From contig NZ_FNIT01000002.1 of assembly GCF_900104035.1 (NCBI RefSeq), positions 620,001 through 684,000 of the forward strand: a DNA stretch of 64,000 nucleotides, given 5' to 3'. Of this stretch, positions 38,385-46,965 are shown in pieces. Below the pieces are notes generated by a model. That model ran no database searches. It had not been told where the DNA came from and saw nothing but the letters and a program-made list of their open reading frames with translations. The first letter of the stretch is position 1. Each line of letters begins with the position of its first letter. This DNA is from Aureimonas jatrophae (GTDB lineage: Bacteria; Pseudomonadota; Alphaproteobacteria; Rhizobiales; Rhizobiaceae). A program made the position numbers and the translations under genes.

Positions 38385-39335
38385 ATGCGCAAACTGATCG
38401 TCGGCGCGCTGGTCGCCGTTCAAATGGCCGCCGGAATGGTCGCGCTACGGGCCGAACCCTATCCGCATCGCACGGTCACGCTGGTGACGCATTCCAGCCC
38501 CGGCGGCGGCAGCGACGTGTTTCTGCGCCAGCTCGTGAAGTACCTGTCGCGGCAGATCGATGCGACCTTCGTGGTCGAGAACGTGCAGGGCGGCAGCGGC
38601 GCCAAGGCGATGGCGCGGCTGGCGTCGTCGCCCCCCGACGGCAGCGTCTTCTACGCCACGACGCCGACCTACATATACACGTCGCTCCTGTCGTCGTCAG
38701 CGACGACCTTCCGGGACCTCCAGCCGGTCGTGAACTTCTTTACCGACTCCGAGGTCGTCTACACGGCCGCGTCCAGTCCCTATCAGACGCTGGCCGACGT
38801 GATCGAGCACGCCCGGACCGAGCGCGGACGCTGGGGCGCGGCCAACCCGGCCTCGCTGGAGCGCCAGGCGGCGGAGCAGCTCAAGGCCGCCGCCGGCGTC
38901 CAGGCCGCGGTGGTCAGCCACGAGGGCGGCGGCGACATGATGATCAACGTCCTCAACGGCACGCTCGACATCGGCATCGGCGAGGTTCCCGAGCTGCGAT
39001 CGCAGATCGAGAGCGGCCAGATCCGGCTTCTCGCCACGTTCAATCCCGAGCGCCTTCCCGCGTTTCCGGACGTGCCGACCGTGAAGGAGAGCGGCTACGA
39101 CGTCGTTCTCCAGAAGTTCCGGGGACTGGCCGCGCCCAAGGGCCTCTCCGAGGACGTCGCCGCGATCTGGGATCGCGCGGCCAAGGCGACGCTCGACGAT
39201 CCGGAGTATCGCCGAGCCTACGAGGAGGAGAGCCTGATCTCGAACTTCATCGGCCACGACAGCTATCCGCAGTTCGTCGACGGCTTCGCCGACGAGACCG
39301 CGGGCTTTCTTCGCGCCTCCGGCGTGATCCAGTAA
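38385..39335 (+). CDS. tctC: Tripartite tricarboxylate transporter receptor (TctC/Bug family)
   Basis: A 316-residue periplasmic binding protein. Signal peptide about 1-23; then YPHRTVTLVTHSSPGGGSDVF, the canonical Bug-family opening that builds the carboxylate pocket, and the C-terminal GLAAPKGLSEDVAAIWDRAA. It binds a carboxylate with high affinity and feeds TctAB. GGGGAGGG precedes the ATG. First gene of the tctCBA-prpD-SDR-abrB operon. Confidence 0.92.
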   Translation: MRKLIVGALVAVQMAAGMVALRAEPYPHRTVTLVTHSSPGGGSDVFLRQLVKYLSRQIDATFVVENVQGGSGAKAMARLASSPPDGSVFYATTPTYIYTSLLSSSATTFRDLQPVVNFFTDSEVVYTAASSPYQTLADVIEHARTERGRWGAANPASLERQAAEQLKAAAGVQAAVVSHEGGGDMMINVLNGTLDIGIGEVPELRSQIESGQIRLLATFNPERLPAFPDVPTVKESGYDVVLQKFRGLAAPKGLSEDVAAIWDRAAKATLDDPEYRRAYEEESLISNFIGHDSYPQFVDGFADETAGFLRASGVIQ

Positions 39336-39362
39336 CGGGGCCCTCGGGCGGAAGGCACAGCC

Positions 39363-39842
39363 ATGAAAGCGGATCTGATCAGCGGCCTGGTGCTGCTGGC
39401 GCTGGCGGCGGCGTATTTCGCGGCGGCCGAGACGATACCCTCATCGATGCTCGACGACGAGTTCGGCCCGCGCGGCCTGCCGGTCTACCTGGCCGCGCTT
39501 CTGGCCTTTCTGGCGTTCGTGCTCGTCGTCCGGGCTTTGGTCGGCCTGCGCGTGCGGCGTGCGGATGCGCTGGCCAACGACGAGGAGGAGACCGGCGACG
39601 ACTACACGGCCTCGATCCGACGGGCCTTCGGGTTCCTTCTGATCGGGGCCGCCTACCTCGTTCTCCTGCCGATCCTCGGCTATCCGCTGGCGATCTCAGT
39701 CACGATCGCCGCCATCGCCCTGTTCGAGGGCGCCGCCCGCGACTGGCGCGTTCCCGCGGTCGCGATCGGCGGCGGACTCGGCTTCTGGCTTCTGTTCAAC
39801 GGGCTCCTCGGCGTCGCGCAGCCGATGGGCGTCCTGTTCTAG
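39363..39842 (+). CDS. tctB: Tripartite tricarboxylate transporter small membrane subunit (TctB)
   Basis: A 159-residue protein with four membrane helices, about 5-22, 42-62, 90-110 and 115-155. A hydrophilic acidic loop (ANDEEETGDDYTAS) separates the two pairs, as in TctB. Found 27 bp after tctC and 9 bp before tctA, it is the accessory subunit of the secondary transporter. Confidence 0.88.
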   Translation: MKADLISGLVLLALAAAYFAAAETIPSSMLDDEFGPRGLPVYLAALLAFLAFVLVVRALVGLRVRRADALANDEEETGDDYTASIRRAFGFLLIGAAYLVLLPILGYPLAISVTIAAIALFEGAARDWRVPAVAIGGGLGFWLLFNGLLGVAQPMGVLF

Positions 39843-39851
39843 GGAGCGGTC

Positions 39852-41360
39852 ATGGACACGATCGCCGAGATCTTCACGCTTTCCACCACGACCCTGGTGA
39901 TACCGGCGGCCATCGCCGGTCTCGTCTGGGGCATTCTCGGCGGTGCGCTGCCGGGCATCTCGGCCTCGATCACCATGGCCCTGCTGCTGCCGTTCACCTA
40001 CACGATGGAGCCGATGACGGCGATCGTGCTCCTCGCCTCGGTCTATATCGGCGCGGAGTACGGCGGCTCGATCCCCGCCATCCTGATCCGCACGCCGGGC
40101 ACCAACTCGGCCGCCGCGACCGTGATCGACGGCTACGAGATGAAGCGGCAGGGCCGGGCCGGCGAGGCGCTCGGCATCTCGCTCTGGTCGGGCTTCCTCG
40201 GCTCGATGTTCGGCCTCGTCATGCTCGTCACGATGACCGAGCCCCTGTCCTGGCTCGCGCTCGCCTTCAAGCCGACGAGCTACTTCGGTCTCGGCGTCCT
40301 CGGCCTCAGCGTCATCGCCTCCATGTCCGGCGGCTCGCTGGTGAAGGGACTGGCTGCGGCGATCGTCGGGCTGATGATCGCGACCGTCGGGGCCGACCCG
40401 ATCGCCGGCGTCAACCGCTTCACCTTCGGCATCCCGGACCTTCTCAACGGCATCGAGCCGGTGCTCGTCATGGTGGGCGTGTTCGCCCTGTCGGAACTGA
40501 TGATCCAGTCCGGCGCACCCGATCTCGGCGAGCTCAAGGAGAAGGTGCGCGTGCGGCTTCCCACGCGTGCCGTCATGAACCGCCTGAAGCGTTCGCAGGC
40601 CATCGGCTGCATCATGGGCCTGTTCGAGGGGCTGACGCCAGGCGGCGGCGGCTCGATCGCCGCCTTCATGTCCTACAACGAGGCCAAGCGCTGGTCGAAG
40701 ACCCCGAAGCTCTTCGGCCATGGCTCGGAGGAGGGCGTCGCCGCACCCGAGACCGCCAACAACACGGTGGCCTCTACGACGCTGATCCCGCTTCTGAGCT
40801 TCGGCATCCCGAGCTCGAACTCGACGGCGGTGCTGCTCGGCGGCTTCCTGATCCACGGCCTCCTACCGGGGCCGCGCTTGTTCGAGCAGAACGGCGACGT
40901 CGTCACCGGACTGTATCTCGGCTCGTTCGTCGCGATCGTCGCCCAGCTCGCCTTCGGCATCCTGCTGCTGCCGGCCTGCGTCTGGCTCGTGAACCGGCCG
41001 CGCCCGTTTCTGGCGGCCTTCATCCTCGCCCTGATCCTGTCGGGCGTCTACACGCTGGACCACTCGCTGTTCTACGTTGGCTTCGCGCTGGCCATGGGCG
41101 CGGTCGGCTACCTCATGCGCATCGCCGGTTTCCCGTTCCTGCCGCTGATCCTCGGTGTCGTTCTCGGCCACATGGTGGAGTCCTCCTACCGGCGCTCGCT
41201 TCTTCTGTCGGGCGGCGATCACGGGATCTTCCTGGAGGATCCGATCGCGATCGGACTGCTTCTGGTGGCGTTCGGCTTCGTCGCCTTCTCGCTGGGCCGC
41301 GACCTGCGCGACGGCTGGCGCGCGCGTCGCATGCCTGCCTCTGCGGAGACCTTGTCCTGA
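39852..41360 (+). CDS. tctA: Tripartite tricarboxylate transporter large membrane subunit (TctA)
   Basis: A 502-residue integral membrane transporter with about twelve helices. Family-specific loops are clear: GALPGISASITMALLLPFTY, YGGSIPAILIRTPGTNSAAA and the repeat-related FGIPSSNSTAVLLGG. It drives ion-coupled carboxylate uptake from TctC. Its stop shares a base with the next start (TGATG). Confidence 0.95.
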   Translation: MDTIAEIFTLSTTTLVIPAAIAGLVWGILGGALPGISASITMALLLPFTYTMEPMTAIVLLASVYIGAEYGGSIPAILIRTPGTNSAAATVIDGYEMKRQGRAGEALGISLWSGFLGSMFGLVMLVTMTEPLSWLALAFKPTSYFGLGVLGLSVIASMSGGSLVKGLAAAIVGLMIATVGADPIAGVNRFTFGIPDLLNGIEPVLVMVGVFALSELMIQSGAPDLGELKEKVRVRLPTRAVMNRLKRSQAIGCIMGLFEGLTPGGGGSIAAFMSYNEAKRWSKTPKLFGHGSEEGVAAPETANNTVASTTLIPLLSFGIPSSNSTAVLLGGFLIHGLLPGPRLFEQNGDVVTGLYLGSFVAIVAQLAFGILLLPACVWLVNRPRPFLAAFILALILSGVYTLDHSLFYVGFALAMGAVGYLMRIAGFPFLPLILGVVLGHMVESSYRRSLLLSGGDHGIFLEDPIAIGLLLVAFGFVAFSLGRDLRDGWRARRMPASAETLS

Positions 41361-42763
41361 TGTCCACCTTGGCCCATGCCGCTCCTATCGACGAGGCGCG
41401 CAGCCTGTCGCAGCTCATCGCAGAATGGGGCGCGACGCTCTCCGTCCCGGACCTGCCCGAGGCGGTGCGCGAGAAGGCCGATCTTCTTCTGGTCGACGTG
41501 ACCGGCCTGTGCCTCGCCGCGCGGCAGAGCGACTATGTCGGCGCGATCCTGCGCTCGTCCGAGCCGGGGCACTCGACGGCCATCGGCCACGCCCAGCGCC
41601 TCACCGCCGCCGATGCCGCTCTCCTGAACGGCACGGCCGCGCACGGCGAGGACTTCGACGACACGTTCGAGGGTGGCCCGGTTCATTCGGGCGCCGTGAT
41701 CGTGCCGGCCGTTCTGGCCGTGGCCGAGCGCGACGGTCTGTCGCCCGAACGCATCCTTCTCGGCATCGCGGCGGGAACCGAGCTTCTCTGTCGGCTCGGA
41801 CTGGCGGCGCCGAAAGCCATCCATCGCGCCGGGTTTCACCCGACCGCCGTGCTCGGGGCGCTCGCCAGCGCCTTCGCGGTCGGGGTCGCTCTGCGCCAGG
41901 ACGCCGCCGCTTTGGCGCGCGGCCTCGGCATTGCCGGATCCACGGCGTCGGGCATCATCGAGTATCTCGGCGACGGAAGCTGGACCAAGCGCATGCACGC
42001 CGGCTGGGCGGCACAGTCGGGCCTGCGCGCGGCAGGAATGGCGGGCGCCGGCTTCGTCGGTCCGCGCCGCGTCCTTGAAGGCGAGCATGGCTTCTTCCAC
42101 GCCTTCGCACCCTCGATCGAGCCTCTGGTCGGCGAGCTTCTGGGAGACCTCGGAACACGCTGGGTTTCGGAGCGCATCACCTTCAAGCCGTATCCCTGCG
42201 GCACCATGGTCCAGCCCTATATCGACTGTGCCGCCCGGCTGCGCGCTGAAGGGCAGGACTGGCGGGATGTGCGCGCGATCCGTTGCCGGACGTCCGACGG
42301 CTACGTGCACCGCCTCTGGGAGCCGCTTGCCCTCAAGCGCCGCCCACCCACCGATTACGCCGCCAAGTTCAGCGTGCCGTTCGGCGTCGCGCTCGGGCTC
42401 GTGCGCGGACACGCCGACCTTCCGGACTTCACGCCAGAGGCGATCCGGGACCCCGACCTCCTGCGGGTCGCCTCGCTCGTGAGCTACGAGATCGATCCCG
42501 CCGACCCTTATCCCGCGCGCTTCACGGGGCATGTCGAACTGGAGCTATCCGACGGTTCGCTGCGCGAGATGCGCCAGGACCATATGCGTGGCGGAGCCGA
42601 CGCGCCGTTGTCGCGCGCCGATGTCGAACGCAAGTTCCTGCGCAACGCCGCCTATGGCGGGATCGCCGAGCCGGACCGGATGCTGGACCGCGTGCGCCGC
42701 CTCCTCGTCGACGGCGCTCCCGCGATCGCCGCGCTTCGTGCCGACCAAGGATCCGCCGCATGA
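41360..42763 (+). CDS. MmgE/PrpD family protein (copy 1)
   Basis: A 467-residue member of the MmgE/PrpD fold: an all-helical domain with the active-site HGEDFDDTFEGGPVHSG segment (about 95-111) and a smaller C-terminal domain starting near FKPYPCGTMVQPYID. Known members include 2-methylcitrate dehydratase, cis-aconitate decarboxylase and iminodisuccinate epimerase, all acting on polycarboxylates. No methylcitrate synthase is nearby, so it is not assigned as prpD. Overlaps tctA by one base and the SDR by four. Confidence 0.88.
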   Translation: MSTLAHAAPIDEARSLSQLIAEWGATLSVPDLPEAVREKADLLLVDVTGLCLAARQSDYVGAILRSSEPGHSTAIGHAQRLTAADAALLNGTAAHGEDFDDTFEGGPVHSGAVIVPAVLAVAERDGLSPERILLGIAAGTELLCRLGLAAPKAIHRAGFHPTAVLGALASAFAVGVALRQDAAALARGLGIAGSTASGIIEYLGDGSWTKRMHAGWAAQSGLRAAGMAGAGFVGPRRVLEGEHGFFHAFAPSIEPLVGELLGDLGTRWVSERITFKPYPCGTMVQPYIDCAARLRAEGQDWRDVRAIRCRTSDGYVHRLWEPLALKRRPPTDYAAKFSVPFGVALGLVRGHADLPDFTPEAIRDPDLLRVASLVSYEIDPADPYPARFTGHVELELSDGSLREMRQDHMRGGADAPLSRADVERKFLRNAAYGGIAEPDRMLDRVRRLLVDGAPAIAALRADQGSAA

Positions 42764-43503
42764 CCGAACCCGCCAGCGAACGCGCCGCCCTCGTGACCGG
42801 CGCCTCGCGCAATATCGGACGGGCTATCGCCGAGCGCCTCGCGCGCGACGGCGCTGACGTCCTGGTTCATGCCGCAAACGATCGAACGAGCGTCGAGGAA
42901 ACGGCTCGCCTCGTCCGGGACATGGGCCGCCGGGCCGAGGTCGCCCTGGGAGACCTGACGGACCCTGCGATGGCCGAGACCATGGTGAACCAGGCGCTGG
43001 AGCGCTTCGGCCGGCTCGACGTCGTCGTGGCCAACGCGGCGGTTCGACCGGAGGCCACGATCGAGGAGATGAGCTTCGGGGAGTGGCGACAGGTCCTCGC
43101 CCTCGGGCTCGACAGCGTGTTTCTTCTTGTGAAGGCAGCCTTGCCGGCCCTCAAGCGCAGTCCGGCCGCCTCGATCGTCATGATCGGCGGCCTGACGGGC
43201 CACACCGGCGCGGCCCACCGGGCCCACGTGATCGCCGCCAAGGCAGGGCTTGCCGGCTTCGCCAAGGCGCTGGCGCATGAGCTCGCCCCCGCCGGCATCA
43301 CCGTCAACACCGTCGCGCCCGGGCTGATCGAGACGCGCCGCGCAGGCGCTGAGCCCGCCCATCACGCGGCGCGCACCAACCCGCTCGGCCGGCGCGGCAC
43401 GCCCGACGAGGTCGCGGCCGCCGTCGCCACGCTGACGCGGCCCGACATGCGCTACGTCACCGGACAGACGCTGCACGTGAACGGCGGGGCGCTGATGGTC
43501 TGA
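42760..43503 (+). CDS. Non-canonical SDR lacking the catalytic Ser and Tyr
   Basis: A 247-residue SDR fold with intact cofactor motif VTGASRNIG (about 12-20), VVANAAVRP and a terminal LHVNGGALMV. The catalytic Ser position reads Gly143-Gly144 (MIGGLTG) and the Tyr position is Val157 (HVIAAK, with Lys161 kept and a His at 156). It therefore cannot use the standard Ser-Tyr-Lys mechanism; the His may substitute, or it may bind rather than reduce. Its operon position with Tct genes and a PrpD protein suggests a role in the same pathway. Confidence 0.85.
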   Translation: MTEPASERAALVTGASRNIGRAIAERLARDGADVLVHAANDRTSVEETARLVRDMGRRAEVALGDLTDPAMAETMVNQALERFGRLDVVVANAAVRPEATIEEMSFGEWRQVLALGLDSVFLLVKAALPALKRSPAASIVMIGGLTGHTGAAHRAHVIAAKAGLAGFAKALAHELAPAGITVNTVAPGLIETRRAGAEPAHHAARTNPLGRRGTPDEVAAAVATLTRPDMRYVTGQTLHVNGGALMV

Positions 43504-43508
43504 CGCGC

Positions 43509-44567
43509 GTGAGGGTGCTCCGGACCGTCGCGCTCGCCGTCGTCACCGGAGCGGCTGCGGCGCTGGCCGCGCTCCTGTTTCGCGCCCTCGGCCTGCCGCT
43601 CGCCCTGATCCTCGGCGGCATGGCGGGTGGGGCGCTCATTGCCAACCTTTGGGCCGTCATGCCGGGCGGGCGGCTCGTCCGGCGCGCCGGACAGATGGCG
43701 GTAGGTCTGTCGATCGGGGCGCTGCTCGACCCCTCGGTGCTGGACGTGCTGCTGCGGATGGCGCCGACGATGATCCTTGTCGCGGTTCTTGCCAATCTGG
43801 CCGGCGCGCTGATCGCTCGGCCCGCCGCGCGTCTGGCGGGTGTGGACCGGACGAGCGCGCTCCTGTGCTGCCTGCCGGCGGGTCTGGCCGAGATGGCGAC
43901 GCTGGCCCGCGAGATCGCGGCAGACGAGCAAGCTGTGACGCTCGTGCATACGCTCCGGGTCGCGATCGTGATCACCCTCATCCCGCTCTGGCTGGCGCTG
44001 ACCGGCCATCCCGCGCACGGCACCGCGCCCGCTCACCCCTTCGTTGCGGCGGATCTGACGGCGCTCCTGCCGCTTCTGGGGGCCTCGCTTGCGATCGCGT
44101 GGGCCGCGACACGGCTCGGCGTCATCAACGCCTTCGTCCTGACGCCGATGCTTCTGGTGCTGGCGGTGGCTGCGACGGGACTGCGGATTCCGCCCGTGCC
44201 CGACATCGTCCTCGCCCCCGCCGAGGTCGCGATCGGCGCGACGCTCGGGCTGCGGCTGCGCCTCGACCGCTTGGGCCGCCTGCCGCGCATCGCGCTCGGG
44301 GGCCTTGTGTCCGGCACGGTCCTGTTCCTGGTATCCTTCTTCCTGTTCGTCCCGCTGGTCGGTTGGGGAACCGGGCTCGATCCCTTGTCGTCGGTCCTGA
44401 GCGCTGCGCCGGGCGGGCTTGGCGAGATGGTCGCCTCGGCTGGGGCGCTCGGTATCCTGGCCGCCCCGATCGCCTGCTTTCAGCTATCGCGGACCGTGAT
44501 CACCAATCTCTGCGTCGCGCCGCTCGTCCGGTGGCACGTTACACGGGAACGTCAACGAGCCGCCTAA
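43509..44567 (+). CDS. AbrB family membrane protein/putative transporter
   Basis: A 352-residue integral membrane protein of the AbrB (PF05145) family: two internal repeats, each with a Gly/Leu-rich helix pair (LPLALILGGMAGGALIANLW, and SVLSAAPGGLGEMVASAGAL in the second half). CLPAGLAEMATLA and the latter are family hallmarks. These proteins have been described as ammonia monooxygenase-like or as regulators, and are probably transporters. GTG start, 5 bp after the SDR stop. Last gene of the tct operon. Confidence 0.85.
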   Translation: MRVLRTVALAVVTGAAAALAALLFRALGLPLALILGGMAGGALIANLWAVMPGGRLVRRAGQMAVGLSIGALLDPSVLDVLLRMAPTMILVAVLANLAGALIARPAARLAGVDRTSALLCCLPAGLAEMATLAREIAADEQAVTLVHTLRVAIVITLIPLWLALTGHPAHGTAPAHPFVAADLTALLPLLGASLAIAWAATRLGVINAFVLTPMLLVLAVAATGLRIPPVPDIVLAPAEVAIGATLGLRLRLDRLGRLPRIALGGLVSGTVLFLVSFFLFVPLVGWGTGLDPLSSVLSAAPGGLGEMVASAGALGILAAPIACFQLSRTVITNLCVAPLVRWHVTRERQRAA

Positions 44568-44574
44568 TTGCATT

Positions 44575-44591
44575 TTGTTGACAATCTGCAG
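44575..44591. promoter_or_regulatory. Putative GntR operator, site 2 (ABC/gntR operon)
   Basis: TTGTTGACAATCTGCAG, reverse complement CTGCAGATTGTCAACAA, matches the shared element at 15 of 17 positions. It lies 59 bp before the ABC ATPase start and contains TTGACA (44578-44583), a likely -35 box. It overlaps a separate perfect 14-bp palindrome, CAATCTGCAGATTG (44582-44595). Confidence 0.65.
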
Positions 44592-44650
44592 ATTGGCTTC
44601 TAGCGTTCGAGTGTGCCCGCCGAAGCGCGGGATGCCATTGGGGAGGAACG

Positions 44651-45718
44651 ATGGCGTTTCTGGAACTCGACGGTCTGACCAAGAACTACGGTTCGTTTCA
44701 AGCCGTGAAGGGCATCGATCTCGCGGTCGAGCGGGGCCACCTCGTGTGCCTCCTGGGCCCGTCGGGCTGCGGCAAGACCACAACGCTGCGCCTCGTCGCG
44801 GGCTTCGTGCCGGCCAACGGCGGGCAGATCCGCGTCGGCGGCAAGATCGTCTCGTCGGCCGGGGCGACCGTGCCGCCCGAAGACCGCAACATGTCCATGA
44901 TCTTCCAGTCCTACGCCCTGTGGCCGCACATGACGGTGTTCGGCAACGTCGCCTATGGCCTGAAGCTGCGCAAGCTGCCTGCGAACGAGATCCGGCGGCG
45001 CGTCGACGAGATCCTGGCCGCGACCCGTCTGTCGCAGCTCGCCGACCGGTATCCCGGTGAATTGTCGGGCGGGCAGCAGCAGCGCGTCTCGCTGGCGCGC
45101 GCGCTGGTGATCAAGCCGGAAATCCTTCTTCTCGACGAGCCCCTGTCGAATCTCGACGCCAACCTGCGCGAGGAGATGCGCTTCGAGATTCGGCGTCTTC
45201 ACGACGAGTTCCGCTACACCACCGTCTACGTCACCCACGACCAGTCGGAGGCCATGACCACGGCCGACCTGATCGTGGTGATGAACGACGGCCGGATCGA
45301 ACAGGCCGGCTCGCCCGAGGACATCTACGAGCGTCCCGAAACCGAGTTCGTCGCCCGCTTCATCGGAGGCACGAACATCCTGAAGGGACGCCGGGGCGAC
45401 GTCGCCACCGTGGTCCGGCCCGACGGACTGGCGCTCCAGTGCCGGAGCGGGACGGTCGCGGGCGAGGGCGAGACCGCGGTGTCGGTGCGCCAGCACGACA
45501 TCCATCTGTCCCGGACCAAGCCGAACGGCATCGAGACCAACACCGCGCCGGCCACCGTCGTGCGCCAGATCTATCTCGGCTCGCACCGCGACTACCTCGT
45601 CTCGCTCGGCGACGGCGAGACCGTGCGCGCCTTTGCGCCGGTCGACTTCGCCGTTCCGCCGGGCGACCAGGTCTGGGTGCGTTTCCCGCCCGAGCGCTGC
45701 CGCGCCCTGGCCCGCTAA
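44651..45718 (+). CDS. ABC transporter ATP-binding protein (FbpC/PotA-like)
   Basis: A 355-residue ATPase of the iron/polyamine/thiamine group: Walker A GPSGCGKTT (about 37-45), Q-loop IFQSYALWPHMTV, signature [11 protein letters not shown], Walker B LLLDEPLSNLD, and a C-terminal TOBE-type domain (about 280-350). It powers the two-domain permease at 46966. GGAGG precedes the ATG. First gene of the ABC-gntR transcript, directly under operator site 2. Confidence 0.93.
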   Translation: MAFLELDGLTKNYGSFQAVKGIDLAVERGHLVCLLGPSGCGKTTTLRLVAGFVPANGGQIRVGGKIVSSAGATVPPEDRNMSMIFQSYALWPHMTVFGNVAYGLKLRKLPANEIRRRVDEILAATRLSQLADRYPGELSGGQQQRVSLARALVIKPEILLLDEPLSNLDANLREEMRFEIRRLHDEFRYTTVYVTHDQSEAMTTADLIVVMNDGRIEQAGSPEDIYERPETEFVARFIGGTNILKGRRGDVATVVRPDGLALQCRSGTVAGEGETAVSVRQHDIHLSRTKPNGIETNTAPATVVRQIYLGSHRDYLVSLGDGETVRAFAPVDFAVPPGDQVWVRFPPERCRALAR

Positions 45719-45808
45719 GTCAGTTTCAAAGAGCAGACCGTCACGGCCGGAAAGCGGGCACCAAGAGCCGCACCCGTCCACCCATCAGGACACCGAGGGA
45801 GGAACACC

Positions 45809-46858
45809 ATGCTGAACCACTGGAAACTTCTGGCGGCGGGGCTCGTCGCCGCCGTGGGGTGGGCGCCCCTGGCGCAGGCCCAGGCACCCGAGCCCTATAC
45901 GGTCACGCCCGAGCTCGAAGCCGCCGCCAAGGGCGAGGGCCGCGTGGTCTTCTACACCGCCACCGACGTCGCGGTCGCCGAGCGCCTCGCGGGCCTCTTC
46001 CGCGAGAGGTATCCCGAGATCCAGGTCCAGGTGGAGCGGGCGGGCTCCGAGCGCGTGTTCCAGCGCATCGGCCAGGAATACACGAGCGGCATCTACAATG
46101 CCGACGTGATCGAGACGTCGGACGCGGTCCACTTCCAGTACTTCAAGCGCGAAGGCTGGCTCGAGCCGATGGTGCCCGAGGTGGTCGCCACGTCCTGGCC
46201 GGCCGAGGAGAAGGACCCGGACGGGCAATTCGCCGCCTATCGCGCGCATCTCTCGGTTCTGGCCTACCGCACCGACCTCATGCCCGAGGCCGACGCGCCC
46301 AAGACCTGGTCCGACCTCCTAGATCCGAAGTACAAGGACAAGATGGTCAAGGCGCATCCGGGCTACAGCGGCACGGTGATGACCGCGACCTACGCCCTCA
46401 GCCAGGCGCTCGGCTGGGAGTGGTTCGAGAAGCTCGGCGCGCAGAACGTCATGCAGGTCCAGTCCTCGACCGAGCCGCCCAAGAAGCTCGCGCAGGGCGA
46501 GCGCGCCCTCGAGATCGACGGCAACGAGTACAACGTCTTCCGCCTTCAGGAAGAGGGCGTGCCGATCAAGATCGTCTACCCCGCCGAGGGCACGCCGCTG
46601 GCCGTCGGCAACGCGGCGGTGCTGGCCGAAGCGCCCCATCCCAACGCCGCCAAGCTCTTCTACAGCTTCCTCTTCTCCAAGGAGGCGCAGCAGTTGAACA
46701 GCGACTTCGGCGGGTTGCGCTCCTTCCATCCGGAGGTCGTCGAGAAGGCCGGCCGCACGCCGCTCAAGGACATCAAGCTCCTGGAAAGCGACCCGGAGGC
46801 GCTGGAGCCCGAGATCGACACGATCAAGTCGAACTACGAGCGCTACTTCGGAACCTGA
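45809..46858 (+). CDS. ABC transporter substrate-binding protein (AfuA/FbpA-like)
   Basis: A 349-residue periplasmic receptor with a signal peptide (about 1-25, cleaved near AQA). The type-2 binding fold opens GEGRVVFYTATDVAVAERLA, the family 1 / AfuA-like signature. Relatives bind ferric iron, phosphonates or organic phosphates; iron-ligand tyrosine pairs are not evident, so an organic solute is possible. A perfect hairpin follows, separating it from the permease. Confidence 0.88.
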   Translation: MLNHWKLLAAGLVAAVGWAPLAQAQAPEPYTVTPELEAAAKGEGRVVFYTATDVAVAERLAGLFRERYPEIQVQVERAGSERVFQRIGQEYTSGIYNADVIETSDAVHFQYFKREGWLEPMVPEVVATSWPAEEKDPDGQFAAYRAHLSVLAYRTDLMPEADAPKTWSDLLDPKYKDKMVKAHPGYSGTVMTATYALSQALGWEWFEKLGAQNVMQVQSSTEPPKKLAQGERALEIDGNEYNVFRLQEEGVPIKIVYPAEGTPLAVGNAAVLAEAPHPNAAKLFYSFLFSKEAQQLNSDFGGLRSFHPEVVEKAGRTPLKDIKLLESDPEALEPEIDTIKSNYERYFGT

Positions 46859-46874
46859 CCTCTCGACGCCGCCG

Positions 46875-46900
46875 AGGCCCCGCCGAACCCGGCGGGGCCT
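46875..46900 (+). terminator. Perfect 11-bp intra-operon hairpin
   Basis: AGGCCCCGCCG (46875-46885), loop AACC, CGGCGGGGCCT (46890-46900), 16 bp after the receptor stop and 66 bp before the permease start. There is no T-run. Such elements commonly stabilise the receptor mRNA and reduce permease expression. Confidence 0.6.
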
Positions 46901-46965
46901 TCGGGGCCGCGGTTCGAGCCGCGCGGCCTCGCCAACTCCATCTTCGAACGGACCCGAGGGGCACG

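Noticed and set aside
38102-41359. Long plus-strand frame continuous with MmgE/PrpD copy 1
   Set aside because: It overlaps tctC, tctB and tctA in another frame, and those three carry clear families; the extension is arginine-rich noise.
45439-46965. In-frame upstream extension of the ABC permease
   Set aside because: Overlaps the receptor gene in another frame, including its signal peptide and conserved opening; ATG at 46966 fits the first membrane helix.
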